DNA from: Rhabdophis nuchalis
Taxonomy: Eukaryota > Chordata > Lepidosauria > Squamata > Natricidae
DNA length: 64,000 nt
Direction of reading: 5' to 3'
Assembly: GCA_039707465.1 (NCBI GenBank)
Contig: CM077645.1
Span: 60,604,850 to 60,668,849, forward strand
Part shown: piece by piece, positions 26,574-38,912 of the stretch
Position numbering within the stretch: the first letter of the stretch is position 1
How the letters are laid out: every line of letters starts with the position of its first letter
Translations under genes and position numbers: made by a program
The notes under the pieces: model-generated
The model's input: the letters and a program-made list of their open reading frames with translations, nothing else
What the model was told of the DNA's origin: nothing
The model's database searches: none

Positions 26574-27509
26574 AGTTGGCTTGAAACAATTTCCACCACC
26601 ACCCTCCTTATTTAAAGCTCAAAGCCATCTTCACAACTCATTCATGGTAAACTCAGTGTGAGCTAAAATCATGCATTGGCTGTGTATTGAAGATTTTGGA
26701 ATGAATGGAACAAATATTGTTAGTTGTTCTCCATCCCCAATCTCCCCAATAAAAATGTGTTTTTATCTTTTAAGATACAGCATGTAAGATAGGTGGAGTG
26801 GGAAGAATCGGGAAACTATTCAAGATCAATCTAATCCAACCACAAAATCACCTGGATGACTTTGGGACCGTTACCTTTTTGGCACTAGGAAGAAAATAGT
26901 GGCAAAGATTCCTACTTCCAATTTGGTTATAATCTGTTCTGATGATGCCTCGTACCCACTTCAGCTGAATTCTAATCAGGGACTCAATGCTGGTGGATTC
27001 CGACATGGTCTTGACAATGAATTCTGAGGAGGGAAAGAAAAGCAAACATGTGAAATTTGTCCAGTTATTTGATGTGCCTTCAGTACAGAATCCAGGAGTC
27101 ATATCCATATAGGAGAGAAGGAATAATCGCAGCTCAGTGGACTTTCAAATTTGTGGAGATATGGATTTTGTGTTGAGCAGCCACCCCAGGGCCTAGCTAG
27201 CCTTGGTGACTTCAGGGTAAAGATGATACTGTGCATGCATTTCAAGCTATTTACGTTTGTCAGCTAGATGTTGTCAACAGTGATTTTTGGTTCTGTAGTT
27301 TTGCTATTTGGCATGAGCTGGTAAAAGATTTCAGTAATGTTCTGAAGAACAAAGAAAGCATGAGAATTTGTTCAGCATCAACTGCAGATCACTGTCTTTG
27401 TGCGCCATGGTCATCAGCAAAGAGGGTTTCTTGAATGACTGTATGGAGGCATTTCATCATGGGTCCAAGCAACAAAGGTCACAGAGAAAGTCATCCAATC
27501 AGTTATATA
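26574..27509. other. Intergenic, nothing recognised
   Basis: No named repeat and no credible exon; short frames only. Confidence 0.4.
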
Positions 27510-27820
27510 TATATGGATCCATCCTGGTCTCTTTATTTTCAGCCCTTAAAAATTCTAACATATATATATATATATGAAGTGGATATATTGTTACAGCTTC
27601 CTGTTAGGCCTATTTAAGGGAGGAGACAAACTTGTCATCCTTCTCTGTCCTTCGACTCAACCTAGAGACCATCCAGACAGAGACCTATTAAATTGCTGCT
27701 GTCTTTTTAGATATGTGTTAAATTTCTTTAAGGGATGATTAATAATAATTAAATAAGAGACCAGGATGGATCCATTTCGGGCTCCTTAGCCCTTGTCAGC
27801 TGGCCATACTTCCCTACAGG

Positions 27821-27873
27821 GATTTGAACTGGTGCTCTCCAGCTTCGAATGCTGGAGAGCACCAGTTCAAATC
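27821..27873. repeat. Perfect 23-bp inverted repeat (hairpin)
   Basis: Arms at 27821-27843 and 27851-27873 pair perfectly around the 7-nt loop ttcgaat. The right arm begins gctggagagcaccagttcaa. It lies between the head-to-head units of the surrounding array and could be a structural element of the repeat or the junction of an inverted duplication. Confidence 0.9.
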
Positions 27874-28026
27874 ACATATCTAAAAATATTACACAACGTA
27901 ACTAAAAAACGGTTCTCTGTCTAGATGGTCTCTGGTGATGAGCCGACAGGCAGAGAGGGAAACAGCATGTCTCCTCCCTTGATTGGGGCCCTTACAGGAA
28001 GTTGTGGAAACAATTATCTATCTATC

Positions 28027-28039
<13 letters not shown>

Positions 28040-28080
<41 letters not shown>
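28040..28080 (+). repeat. (TG)n microsatellite
   Basis: About 20 TG units within the inverted array. Confidence 0.93.
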
Positions 28081-28081
<1 letters not shown>

Positions 28082-28426
28082 TTTTTTTTTGTAGATTTTC
28101 ACGGGTGTAGGTATGCTGGCATAGCTGGCTTCGGGGATTTTCCCGTGTATAAGGCATAGAAAAGTTGTTGCAACGTTTCGACAAGATCTCACTTGTCATC
28201 ATCAGGCATGTATGTATATGTTAGTTTTATGAGCTGATCAATAAATAAATCAGAGAGACTAGTATAGATTGATCAGCTCATAAAACTAACACACATATTT
28301 TTTTAAAAAAATCACACAACAGAACTCAGGGCTTTCTGTCTAGATGGTCTCTGGTGATGAGCCAAAAGGCAGAAAAGGAAACAGTATGTCTCCTCCCTTA
28401 ATTGGGGCCCTAACAGGGTGTTGTGG

Positions 28427-28565
<139 letters not shown>

Positions 28566-28590
28566 TTATTGATCAGCTCAAAAACCTAAT

Positions 28591-28644
28591 ATACATACAT
28601 ACATACATACATACATACATACATACATACATACATACATACAT
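28591..28644. repeat. (ATAC)n microsatellite
   Basis: About 13 tetranucleotide units between the AT tract and the LINE fragment. Confidence 0.93.
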
Positions 28645-29330
28645 CCTCCTTCAGACCATGAATAGCACGTGATAACATGCAAGTAAGGAACACCTTGAAT
28701 AAGACTGGGGAAACAACACAAGCCTGTTTTGCTCCCTTAGAAATGGCAAATACAACTGATGAGTCACCATGTTGTCATGAAGTAGCTGAATCAACTTCAT
28801 GAATTTTTTTGAAATATCAGTATCCATAATCTTATGGTAAACCGGAGAACTCCCTTGTTTACATTGCCAAATGCCTTTGTCAGATCAATGAAGAAAGAAT
28901 AAAGACATTTGTTCTGTTTGATGTACTTTTCCTAGACTTACCTTGTAGAAAATATGTTATGGTTCTCCATTCTGGACAAAAGCCATATTGCCCCTCTAGG
29001 AGATTTCTTTCTAAGACAGTGATAAGGAAAATGTGGGCAAAGATCTTACCTGTGATGGACAGCTGAGAGACATTTCTGTAGTTTCTGCAGTCTGATTTTC
29101 TTCCTTTATTTTTATAGAGAGCCACTATTGCTTTGTAGATCTCAACAGGAATTGTCCTGTTGCTTTACTTGAGTTTATCTGCAAGATTGCTTTCTTGCTC
29201 TCATCAGTAGAGGGAGGCAGGTGTAGGACATTCAAATCTGGAACTAAAGAATCTGCTATAAAATATCATCATCATCTATGGATGGCCTGTTAAGTAGTTC
29301 ATCTGGAATACATATGGGCAATCTCCCCTC
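28645..29330 (-). mobile_element. Decayed non-LTR reverse transcriptase fragment
   Basis: Minus-strand translation gives, across several frames, YKNKGRKSDCRNYRNVSQLS, a piece like GQYGFCPEW, then FIDLTKAF-like sequence near 28868-28892 and FMKLIQLLHDNM. This is the order of RT motifs in RTE-like non-LTR elements. Many stops and frameshifts make it old. The exact clade is not resolved; it is not the L2-like family. Confidence 0.65.
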
Positions 29331-31589
29331 CTCTCGTTATTCAGAGGTTTCAGGGAACTGGATATTCATTTGTGGGTTTTTTTATATTGCTTTTGCAGAG
29401 TTGTCTTTAATTCACCATGCCAAGTTGTAACTTTTCTATTTCTTTGAGTAAAACTTTTAAAAAATACATAACAAATTAAATTAAATGTTCAATAAAGATT
29501 GGAGCATGACAATGAGATGTTTCTAAATTGAATACAGAAGTTTGTAGAGTCAGAAAAACCAAAACAAAATGAATTCTGAACCTAGCTGAGAACAAAATTA
29601 CAAGAAAAATATCTTCCCAGGCCAGGTCACTTGCAAGATTTCTAGAGAAAGACTCCAAATAATTCTGAGATATGCTCAGATGTGAAGAGCAGCCTACTAA
29701 AAACAAAAAGGATTCTGTGAATGTCTCAAGTCTTGTGATCCTTACTTATTTGCTCCAAAACGGCAAATCCTCAGAAGCAGATGGACTAATTCAACTTTAA
29801 TATAAAATCTGTAATTAGAAACACAATGTAAAATTATATTATGTCTCAGGAAAATTCCCAAAAAATAGCTTTAGTTATGAAAATTCTCAAGTGTCTCTTT
29901 AATGCAATAATGAGGAAGTTCTTGAACATTCAATGTGTTTCTTCCTGGAAGTTCTATCAACTGCACCAAGTTCGGTTGCCATTCCAGAATAAGTCTGTCT
30001 CAAGAATTTGAGTAATGGCTGAAATGTAACATATCCAAATACTGCACGCAGGCAGATAACCAAAATATCTGATGTCCTTTATAAAGATGTTCTATGAGAA
30101 TTATAAGTTTGCTAGACCTATGAGAGTGCATTTGATAAGCTATTTTCTGCAGGTTAGCAATTTCAGGTCATCAATATTTGGGTTATGGTGTTTGATTCAC
30201 AAATTACTTTCTGATTTTAAGAAGTTAACATAAATAATTAAAAACTCTGATTAATAGCATTTGCCTGCTTAGTGGAGTAACACCAGCTTTTTGAGCTGTG
30301 AGAACTAATCTTGTTTAGGCTGAGGGGAAGTCTCAGATTTTGAACAGGTTAGGAATACCTCAAATCAAATGAATTTATAACAGCCATAAAGCCAGAAAAC
30401 ATTGATAGGAATGCCAGTTTATAATGATTATAGAGACATTTCCACCCAATAAACATGACTGATTAATAGAGCAAGATTTTAGAAAACATAATGCATAATT
30501 AATGTATATAATGTATAGCCCAAGATTATATAATAGTTGTCATATCATAAAGCTTTAAAGAGGGATAATATAAATGTGCATTATTCATTTGGAAGGTGGA
30601 GTCCACAACATCAAGATGGCTGTCTCCTTCATGTCCTAATGGAGTACTTTCTGGTAAGATCTGTTTAGCTTTTACAGCAATAGGATATTCTTCTGTTCCC
30701 AGATCCTAGATGATTTCAGTGTTCTTTCAATCCACTCTAGATGCAAGACAACAAAACTTGCTGTTTTTTCCCCTTTCTGTAGCTTTTTACAAAATTATAT
30801 AAAGAGCCCCTTTTCCTCTAAATAGCTTTACTGCATTTATAATAGATCAATATAATTCCTAGTATACATATAAGGAAAAAACAAACCTTGCCGTTTTAGC
30901 ACAATAATGTCAATATTGGAATGAGATGTACAATCCTAAACGTACGTAGATTCCTTTTTGAACAATATGCCCAACAGAAACATCTTACCATTTGTTCAAA
31001 TGGGGGGGGGGGGTGTCTGTGTGTGTGTGTGTGTGTGTCTGTCTGTCTGTACGTATGTAGGCATACATATATATGTACACACACACGTGCATATACATAT
31101 TTATCTCTTATGAATTTACATGTTACAGATTAGAGAGGCAGCCAGAAGAGAGCAGCATATGCACAACACATCTCTCAATAAAGAGAATTAAAAATCAATG
31201 ACTTTGTTGACAAATCAAAAAAGGCACCCCCTAGTTTTAAAGATATTGTTCTTGAGCTCAGTTACTGAAAGTGCTTCTTGCCCTATTTGGCCAAGTATGT
31301 GTATCCTGAGGCGTTGATCTTCTAATGCATTTTTTGAATAACAAAAGGATTTTGTCAATGAACTGAATTGTCTTTACACAGAAATAAATAACGATGCCAT
31401 GACAGCTGAAGACATTATTTACTCACAATGATTTGCATGAAAATGGATAAAATATTACTTTCCAAGTCATTTTAGAATTTAAAGATTTCTTGCCTGCTTT
31501 TTGTGCTATAAAGTGTATGTTTGGCAGGAGTTGAGAGCATCAATGGTTTAAGATGCTAGAACTCTTGCAGATAGAGTTTGCTTGCTGTG
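29331..31589. other. Intergenic, nothing recognised
   Basis: AT-rich sequence with a poly-G/(TG)n patch at about 31002-31040 and CA/TA repeats to 31086. No gene-like frame. Confidence 0.4.
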
Positions 31590-32355
31590 TTTTTTAGTGA
31601 CCATGAAAAGTTGCAGTGGTTGGGGGGGGGAGGGGACCTGCAACCAATCCTCACATTTACAGCAATTGCAGCATCCTGTGATTGTGTGACTGCCATTGGG
31701 TGCTTCGCATCTGGCCTGCATTGTACCATTGCAGTGTACTGCTCTCGTGTGATTGCCATTTGCATGCATCACAATTGGCTTCCAGCAAGCAGAATTAATG
31801 GAGAATGTGAAAGTAAAATTGTAAGTTATGGTCACATATTGTCTCACTTCATGATTGTAGTGCAGGGGTGACAAACTCAAGGCCCGCTGGCCGAATCTGA
31901 CCTAGAGGGTGTTTAAATCTGGCCCATGGAGCTGCCTGGAAACAGCAAAGGATCGACCTGCAATGCCTCTTCCAGCAAAAACAGAGCTCGGAAGGGCTCC
32001 GTTTTCACTGGCAGAGGGTTGCAGGAGACCATTGCAGCTGAAAACGGAGCCTGTTTTTGCTGGCAGAGCACTCAGGCCATAATAGGTGCCCTTGAAGTGA
32101 GTGACATTGAGCTCACCATGCCCACCCAGGCTATGCTCTCCAACTCCCCAAGGCAAACACAACCCTGATGTGGCCCACAATGAAATCAAGTTTTATACCT
32201 CTGTTATAGTGACTCACTTAACAACAGAAACAGAATTGAGGTTGCATATCTAGCATAGTAATGTGATTTTTCATTTAGTGACCATCACCTTTCATGACAA
32301 GAGTTGCAAGTCCCAGTGGTGGTTGGTAATGGGTAAGCAAGGACTACCAATATTT
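31590..32355. mobile_element. Probable old DNA element split by a hAT-type insertion
   Basis: Flanks of the inner element read like one diverged element with gtgacc, gtcacatattgtctcactt and aagcaaggactacc motifs seen at the ends of the AGGTAGTC-type elements. The match is weak and the ends are not defined. Confidence 0.3.
31863..32203. mobile_element. hAT-type non-autonomous element (CAGGGGTGACAAAC ends)
   Basis: The left end is caggggtgacaaactcaagg; the right end on the minus strand starts cagaggtataaaac. The 8-bp flanks ttgtagtg (31855-31862) and ttatagtg (32204-32211) agree at seven positions, as expected for a hAT target duplication. There is no transposase. Relatives lie at 56144-56277 and 60056-60187. 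Confidence 0.82.
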
Positions 32356-33274
32356 GAATGTATCACTGTTTCTCAAAATAGCACTAAAGGATCCTTTGGC
32401 CATTTCCAAAATCTTTTTCTGACTGCGAAAGAACAGGGGTTTCTTTTCTTTTCTTTTTGTCATGTGTCAGAAAAATTCAGAATTTGTTTTTTTTTAATTA
32501 CAACATTAAATGCTATTTATCATTACACAATCAGATGAGTATTTTACTAATTATGTTCAGATGCAAAAGTGGTAGAGGCCCCATCCTTGTCAGATTATTA
32601 TTATTTTTTCTTGAAATAAGAAAAGCAATAAATAGCTGTTTCTAGCAGGCACCAGAACTTGAGTATCTGCCCAAGGATAGCAGGCATTAAAAATATTTTA
32701 TACTAAAATTAGATTGTGGTTTAAACAGATTTTAGCCCCATTAATGAAATAAACAATGCCTTAACTTTGCTTAATTAATAGGTTTCAATCAAAGGGATCC
32801 TTGCAATTCTTGACATCACCCAAGTGAAATAAACTTTCTCACTTATTCCCTCTCACAGACATATTTATGATTATCTTTTCCCGTATACTGTACATTTAAA
32901 AAAAACAACATAGTGGCTGGAGATGGTACAGTCTATGCATAATGAACTTCAATCATTAATACTTCTGAAAATAAGATTGATCTACAAGTGTGTTTGAAGT
33001 GGCAATTGGGAGCTGTAGCGAAGGCAAATGAAGTAAGCTGTTGGAATCAATATGGAAACTGCAAATAGCAATCATTCTGACAATACAAAGAAATGTTATA
33101 GTTTCATTATATTTAAACGTATTATATAGTGTCTTTTTTCTTTAGATAAAACACCATGTTACATATTTCCTAAATGTATTTTGGAAGTCTTTTTTTACAA
33201 ATAGCAGCTAAAAATGTTTAGGAATATCGTAAATTAAATAAATATATCTTGTCATTTAGTAAGTTGTTCCAATA
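32356..33274. other. Intergenic, nothing recognised
   Basis: No gene or named repeat. Confidence 0.4.
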
Positions 33275-33590
33275 TAGGTAGTCTCAACTTATGACCAAAA
33301 CTGAGCCCAAAATTTCTGTTGTTATGTGAAATATTTTGCCCCATTTTATGTTGTTTCTTGCCTCAGTTGTTAAGTGAATCATTTCAGTTGATAACTGAGT
33401 AAGGTGATCACATGACCTTGGGACACAGCAATGATAATAAATGTGAACCAGTTGCCACACATTGGAATTTTGAACACATGATCATAGAGATACTGCAAAA
33501 GTTATAACTGTGAAAAACAGTCGTAAGTCACTTTTGTCAGTAGCTTTGAACAGTCACTCAATGAACAGTTGTTAGTCAAGGGCTACCTGT
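33275..33590 (+). mobile_element. Non-autonomous TA-flanked DNA element, copy 2
   Basis: It starts taggtagtctcaacttatga and ends in gtcaagggctacctgt, with internal landmarks (actgagcccaaaatt, gtgatcacatgacc) shared with 11491-11837. It is somewhat shorter because of internal deletions. Confidence 0.8.
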
Positions 33591-33625
33591 AATATGTTTT
33601 AACTATTTTTTAAAAAAAATACATA

Positions 33626-33892
33626 CCTTCAATACCACTTCCCCCTTTTCTAATATTTTATAATGAAAAAAAATATGATTGGTTTGAAGACAAAATTACT
33701 GAAGTGATTGAGATTTTTTTGTTAATAAGTTACAGAAAATGTATGTTGAAGCAAAAATAAGCTGTAAAAATGAATTATCTTTGAAACTTTATTAAAGATG
33801 TCTACCTCGCACGACTCTTCTCCTAGTTGAGTGAGCAACAATGTCGTGAATTTGGGTGTATGATAATATTTGGGAAACATCTTTGGAGATAG
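33626..33892 (-). repeat. Unclassified dispersed repeat, copy 2
   Basis: Reverse complement of the repeat at 25388-25667, including tctacctcgcacgactcttc and tcctagttgagtgagcaaca. It starts about 35 bp after the DNA element ending at 33590. Confidence 0.75.
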
Positions 33893-35540
33893 GTAGGAAG
33901 GCCCACATCCTACGCAAAGCCTGGTAAGGGGCAGCTCAGGCCACAGGGCAGGGAAACATTTCAGAGTGCACCCTCCTTAGCCTTCCAGAGACTAAAAAGG
34001 GAAGAGGCGACAAATATTTTCACAATAAAGATAGCGAGTGCTAATGCTTTTGGTTGTGCTTCTTGTCTGGACTACTTCAAAGAGCTTATATCCATCTCAA
34101 GATCCATCTTGATCTATGAATACATAGCATATAAATGGCTTTTGGGCTTTGAGATAGCCTGCTTTTTAAAAAATAAAATGTATTTAATCATTTGTGCAAT
34201 GTATATGGCAGTCTCAAATACATGACACTGGGTGACTAACTATACTTAAAAACCAAGGTTAAAAGCAATACATCAAAATCATAAATACTACATATAGCAG
34301 CTGAGAAAAACCAACCAACAACAGTTACAATAACTATGGTAAAGTTTCAGCCACACATTTCAACCACAGCTGGTGAATGAAATGGCCAAATGGTGAATAT
34401 TCACATTTTATAGTTTACATTTTATAGTACTTCAGCATTCAGTGTTAACTTTTCTCCATCTCACTAAAACATGTAACGTTATAGTATATGGTCCACAGCC
34501 AAACAAGGGCAATGCTTTAGCTAATACATCAAGCCCAAGCACCACTTCATTGCACAAATGGATGTTCAAACTATGAGTAATTTGTCAACTGTCCTCATGT
34601 TGAAACAGTCTTCAAAAGATCTGTCTGCAGCTACAGGTTCATGCAGTTAGCATTTCTGTCAAGTGGTTAGTTGAGACATGTATTTTCCTATATGGATTTG
34701 GGGGATCCTCTTTGCACAATTTTCCAGTTTTTATTCATCACCAGTGCCATAGAATGTCAAGCTTCATCTTGTCAGACTGGAGTAAAACCAATTAAAACAG
34801 GCACACAACAACCCAATAATTCCAGATGTGACTTTTTTTTTTTTTTACAAAAGCTAAGAAGCAAGTATGAAACAATTCAAGAAACTATTGTGACTCTAAT
34901 TCAAGACTATTAATAATGAGATTTAGTTCAAATATTTATATTTCTTTCACCTGCAAATGATATGCTAGAGCCAGACGCTCAATTCTTTTAGATGGAAGGC
35001 TTGCTTTCATTTCTCTCTTGTTTTGATAATGGAAAGATTAGATATCAAAATGTTTTACTCTAACTATATGATAGCTAACCTTAATAGAGACAAATTATAC
35101 CTCAACTGGACAGACTCCATATTCAGGATTTCATGCTGGTACATAACTCCATCTCGCCTAGTCAATTGGAACTTTTAGCATTTATGTCTCATTTCTGGAA
35201 TGTTATATCCAGAGTGCTTAACTACCAACTTGGTATTTCAGCTCCTAACTTCAAAGGAAACAATTCTTTTTCTGGTTTCAAGGCCATAAAGGTAATTATT
35301 GGGAATAGAACAGAGTAGCAAGGCTATCAGATGATAAGGATGGAGAGCTGTTCTGTCTAACATACAAACACACAGAGGAAAACAACAAAATCACTATACA
35401 ATATTCCAGATTTGTCACTGTGTAGGGCTATATATTGTATAAATGTATATGTGAACAAAAAACAATAATCCTGCACCCACTTGGTGACACAATCAGTCAA
35501 ACAGGGCATTTGATAGGTTCCCAGGCCCATTGGCAAAGCA
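33893..35540. other. Intergenic, nothing recognised
   Basis: No convincing gene. Frames at 34671-34913 and 35133-35318 are open but do not resemble known proteins. Confidence 0.4.
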
Positions 35541-35779
35541 GGCCTTCAGACCTTGCAAAAGAGCATCAAAGTGTGGGGGGGGGGGGCTGGGGGGCAGTCA
35601 AATATCTAATGTTTCAAAGGAAGAGAGCCACCACACAGAATGATCTTCTTCTGGGTCCCGCCAGATGTGCCTCCTTAGAAAAGGGAACCCACAACATTCC
35701 CTACTTCCTCACTCTGGTGGTTGGGTGGATGTAACTGGAGAGAAGGCGGTCCTTCAGATAACCTGGTCATGGTCTTATG
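35541..35779 (-). mobile_element. Old L2-like LINE C-terminal fragment
   Basis: The + strand reads gggtcccgccagatgtgcct and later gatgtaactggagagaaggc, diverged versions of the reverse complement of the L2-like C-terminus (compare 12.9-13.1 kb). It is interrupted by the hAT-type element that follows. No frame survives. Confidence 0.5.
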
Positions 35780-35787
35780 GCATATAT

Positions 35788-36324
35788 CAATGATGCCTAA
35801 CCCTTTTGTGCCAAAAATGCAAGCATGCACATGCGATAGTGCATGTGTGTGCCAGCACCATAATACAAAGTGCCCCCCACATGTGCATGCATGCACAACC
35901 CCCCCATGCGCCCTCCCATGTACCGCACTGCTTGCCTCCAAGCTGAGCTTGGCATTTCCTCTGGGAGAGCTGGGGGAGGCTGTTTTTGCCCTGCCCAGGC
36001 TTCAGGAAAGCCTCCAGAGCCTGGTGCGGAAGAAAAACAGGCCCAAAGGGCCTACCAGATCTGAAGGCTTTCCTGAAGCCTGGGGAGGGCAAAAACAGCC
36101 TCCCTCTGGAAGCTGGAAATGGATCATTTCTGAACTTCCGGTAGGCCCGTTGGGCCCCTTTTTCACTCTCCCCAGACTTCTGATGCTTTCCTGAAGTCCG
36201 GGGAGGGTGAAAATGGCCTTCCCCAGCCCTCCGGAAGACCGAAAATCAGCTGATGACTCATAGGCAGACAGATGTGGTTCCGCATGCCACCTGTGGCACG
36301 CATGCCATAGGTTCGTCATCACGG
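35788..36324. mobile_element. hAT-type non-autonomous element (CARTGATG...GTTCGTCATC ends)
   Basis: The left end caatgatgcctaaccctttt and right end ataggttcgtcatcacgg form imperfect inverted ends. The flanks gcatatat (35780-35787) and gcatacac (36325-36332) match at six of eight positions. The interior has paired GC-rich blocks (ggcttcaggaaagcctccag and related) that fold on one another. Relatives are at 60196-60951 and 61131-61903. Confidence 0.75.
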
Positions 36325-36479
36325 GCATACACTGTTCTCATAGATGCAACCGATGCACTTTGGAATGAACACCCTTTGAATGATGGAGGAGTGTGATCGG
36401 ATTTCCAGGGGGGGGGGGGGGAAACCAGAATACAGGATTCATTTGATCTTGAGGGCACAGATAAATCTCCAATGATCTC

Positions 36480-36640
36480 AATGACCAATCCTTCCATTCA
36501 CCATCATTCAGTCAGAACTGAAGAAGCTTCTTGGTTGAGAAGAAAAATGTCTTCAAGCAAAACAAGAAAGTCCAGTTGCCTTTTAAAGGAAAGCATCTTT
36601 GGGATTTCATAGAGTTGTTGTGGATAAAACAGGAAGAGGA
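36480..36640. repeat. Unclassified retroelement-like fragment
   Basis: The phrase gaactgaagaagcttcttgg followed by aaatgtcttcaagcaaaaca and agtccagttgcctttt is one I associate with a common reptile/fish interspersed repeat 3' region. I cannot assign the class with certainty. Confidence 0.35.
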
Positions 36641-36699
36641 AATACAATTAGGTATGTTTGCTTCTCTGATTTATTTATAAAATAATATAGGTGGGAAAA

Positions 36700-37775
36700 A
36701 ATTTATTTTATTTATTTATTTATTAAATTTATACCCCGCCCTTCTCCTTGTTAGGACCCAGGGCGGCGCACAGGGATGTTAAAATACATACAAAATATAT
36801 AAAATATATGAATTTAAAATACTTATTCTAATAAATAAACCCTGCGCTAAAAACCAAATTAAAATCCCAAGTTTAAAAACTATCTAATAGTCAGTATGGA
36901 GGTTACGCTAGGCCGGCTAGATGAAATAGGTGTGTCTTCAGACACTTGCGGAAGAGGCGGAGGTCGGAGATGGTGCGGAGTTCAGGGGGTAAGTCGTTCC
37001 AGAGGGCTGGGCCCGCCACAGAGAAGGCTCTCCCCCTGGGTGTCGCCAGTCGGCATTGTCCAGCCGACGGCACCCTGAGGAGGCCCTCTCTGTGGGAGCG
37101 TATCGGTCTGAGGGATGTATGGGGCAGGAGGCGGTCTCGCATATAACTAGGCCCCGAGCCATGGAGCGCTTTAAAGATGGTCGTTAAAACCTTGAAGCGC
37201 ACCCGAAAGACCACAGGAAGCCAGTGCAGCTCGCGCAGGATAGGTGTTATATGGGAGTGTCTAGGCGCTCCCGTAATCATCCGCGCGGCTGCGTTCTGGA
37301 CTAGCTGCAGCTTTCGGGTGCACCTCAAGGGGAGCCCCATGTAGAGAGCATTACAGTAGTCGAGTCGAGAGGTGACGAGTGCTTGAGTGACTGTGCGTAA
37401 GGCACCCCGGTCCAGTAAGGGGCACAGTTGGCGCATCAGGCGAACCTGATGAAACGCCCCCCTGGCCACGGCTGCCACATGATCTTCCATAGACAGCCGG
37501 GAATCCAGGAGGACACCCAAATTGCGCGCCCTCTCCACGGGGGCCAGTGTTTCGCCCCCAATGGCCAGAGTTGGAATAATCTGGCTGAACCGGGGCGCCG
37601 GAAGCCACAGCCACTCAGTCTTGGACGGGTTGAGCTTGAGTTTGTTACCACCCATCCAGATCCGTACGGCTTCCAAGCACCGGGACATAACCTCGACGGC
37701 ATCGTTGGGGTGGTCTGGGGTGGATATGTACAACTGAGTGTCATCAGCGTACAGATGATATCCCACCCCAAAACC
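36700..37775 (-). mobile_element. L2-like LINE, young 5'-truncated copy
   Basis: Minus strand: C-terminal RT region, 3' UTR with the cgcccttctccttgttagga signature, and a short (AATA)n tail at about 36700-36725. Truncation lies near 37775, just upstream of the YADD motif, where host-like A-rich sequence begins. Confidence 0.92.
36903..37775 (-). CDS. L2-like reverse transcriptase, C-terminal 290 residues, frame intact
   Basis: The frame runs without a break from the truncation point to the stop after HLAGLA. It opens with YHLYADDTQLYI, which holds the catalytic Asp pair, then LNPSKTEWLWL, NLGVLLDSRLSMEDH, QALVTSRLDYCNALYMGLPL and ALWNDLPPELRTISDLRLFR. The earlier fingers and palm blocks and the endonuclease are missing, so it cannot encode an active enzyme. 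Lack of frameshifts suggests a recent insertion. The first residues after the upstream ATG (MFLFLGF) come partly from flanking DNA. Confidence 0.8.
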   Translation of the reverse strand, partial: GFGVGYHLYADDTQLYISTPDHPNDAVEVMSRCLEAVRIWMGGNKLKLNPSKTEWLWLPAPRFSQIIPTLAIGGETLAPVERARNLGVLLDSRLSMEDHVAAVARGAFHQVRLMRQLCPLLDRGALRTVTQALVTSRLDYCNALYMGLPLRCTRKLQLVQNAAARMITGAPRHSHITPILRELHWLPVVFRVRFKVLTTIFKALHGSGPSYMRDRLLPHTSLRPIRSHREGLLRVPSAGQCRLATPRGRAFSVAGPALWNDLPPELRTISDLRLFRKCLKTHLFHLAGLA

Positions 37776-38020
37776 CAAAAATAAAAACATTACAGTTCAA
37801 TTGTATGTATAGGTTATTGTGTGGCATCTTATATCACTGAGCAGCATCTATCTTGTTCCATGGTCAATTCTAAGACTATTTTAGTCCTGTAAAGTCTTCC
37901 AAATAACTGTTTGTGATGAAATTTTTGATTTTCATTGTAGCTGAAAAAAACATCTCTTTGATTTGAAGCAGTTAAGGTTTCTCCCACAATTCTGTTTTTC
38001 AAGAGTACTTGTAAAGCTTT

Positions 38021-38656
38021 AAAAATGTTTCTAATGAGGTTGTGGAAATAAATGGGCATGTGACTAGGATAGATATGGAAAGGATGACATACTTTTTGAG
38101 ATTTCAGAATGTTTCTGAGATGGATGGTGAATGTCTCCCTGATCTTATGAGTACAATTATTGCAGACTATTTACATAAACCTAAAGATGAGATCAGAGGG
38201 GACATTGACCTAGTCTACAGAATAAATTCTGCATATGCCAGGATGAATGAAGTACCCAGAGAGATACATGTAAAATTTGTTAGAAGGTCAACCAGAGAGG
38301 AAATCTTGAAGGCGCAAAGAGGGAGTCCTATGATTTACCAACAAAAGGAGGTTACCATCTTGAAGCAGATTCCAAGAAAGATTAGAGAAGCTAGAAGGAA
38401 ATTTTCCTTGTCTAAAACATTGTTTGATCATGGGATCTGGTTCAAGTGGGTGATACCCGAAGGGATGCTGGTGTTCTGGGAAGGAGGTAGAGTGAAGATT
38501 AAAACAGTTGCTGAGGCGGAAGCCTTTCTTAAAAAACATTCCTCTGTCCTGGGAGAAGATCCAGGGGGGGCAGGGGGAGCCATGGCCCCGTCCGCTGGGG
38601 GCCCGGGGGAGAAGGTGGAAGATACAATTGCCAAGAGACTTAGATCTAAAAAATAA
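38021..38656 (+). CDS. L1 ORF1p-like protein, 5'-truncated, open frame
   Basis: L1 ORF1p is a trimeric RNA-binding chaperone that coats L1 RNA. The open frame starts within the insertion with no native start codon; ATG codons at about 38075 and 38084 are the first internal Met. The N-terminal coiled coil is missing. TYFLRFQNVSE begins the RRM-like domain. PREIHVKFVRRSTREEILKA is the conserved end of that domain, and REARRKFSLSKTLF with WFKWVIPEGMLVFWEGG forms the C-terminal domain. A Gly/Ala/Pro-rich tail and a basic end (KRLRSKK) follow. There are no stops or shifts before TAA at 38654-38656. It could alternatively derive from a domesticated ORF1-like gene, but the 3' poly(A) and duplication show retroposition. 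Confidence 0.82.
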   Translation, partial: KNVSNEVVEINGHVTRIDMERMTYFLRFQNVSEMDGECLPDLMSTIIADYLHKPKDEIRGDIDLVYRINSAYARMNEVPREIHVKFVRRSTREEILKAQRGSPMIYQQKEVTILKQIPRKIREARRKFSLSKTLFDHGIWFKWVIPEGMLVFWEGGRVKIKTVAEAEAFLKKHSSVLGEDPGGAGGAMAPSAGGPGEKVEDTIAKRLRSKK

Positions 38657-38906
38657 CTTTGCCCGTGTTTTTTTTGAGTAATATTGTATGATATTTGTAA
38701 TCCGGATTTTTGTAATTGACTGACAGTATATAACTGAAAAATTTAGGAATATGTACTTGCTCCCAGCTTGTAGTGTTATGTGAAATGTTTCTTTTCTTTC
38801 TTTTTAATAATGTAACTTGAGGTACCGGAGGAGCCGACGACTTTGACGTGACCACTCTCAAAATTTCTATGTAACCCTTACCCTACCCCACAAAAAATGT
38901 AAACTC

Positions 38907-38912
38907 AATAAA
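38907..38912 (+). terminator. Polyadenylation signal of the ORF1 element
   Basis: AATAAA lies 13 bp before the poly(A) run that starts at about 38926, at a usual spacing for 3' processing of the source transcript. Confidence 0.85.

Noticed and set aside
27925..27985. Hammerhead ribozyme
   Set aside because: tgatgag and ggaaacag..tgtc are suggestive, but the base before tgatgag and the one before gaaa do not fit the invariant core, and stem II is not convincing. Kept only as a test in the array finding.
35721..36328. 157- and 108-residue frames
   Set aside because: They lie in the GC-rich interior of a hAT-type element and recur in part in its relatives; no protein family is recognisable.
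37428..37784. + strand frame opposite the 36.7-kb LINE
   Set aside because: Shadow of the intact minus-strand RT frame.
38042..38656. Native host gene of the L1TD1 type
   Set aside because: The reading frame lacks its N-terminus, is intronless, and is bounded by poly(A) and an 18-bp duplication, so it is a retroposed copy.
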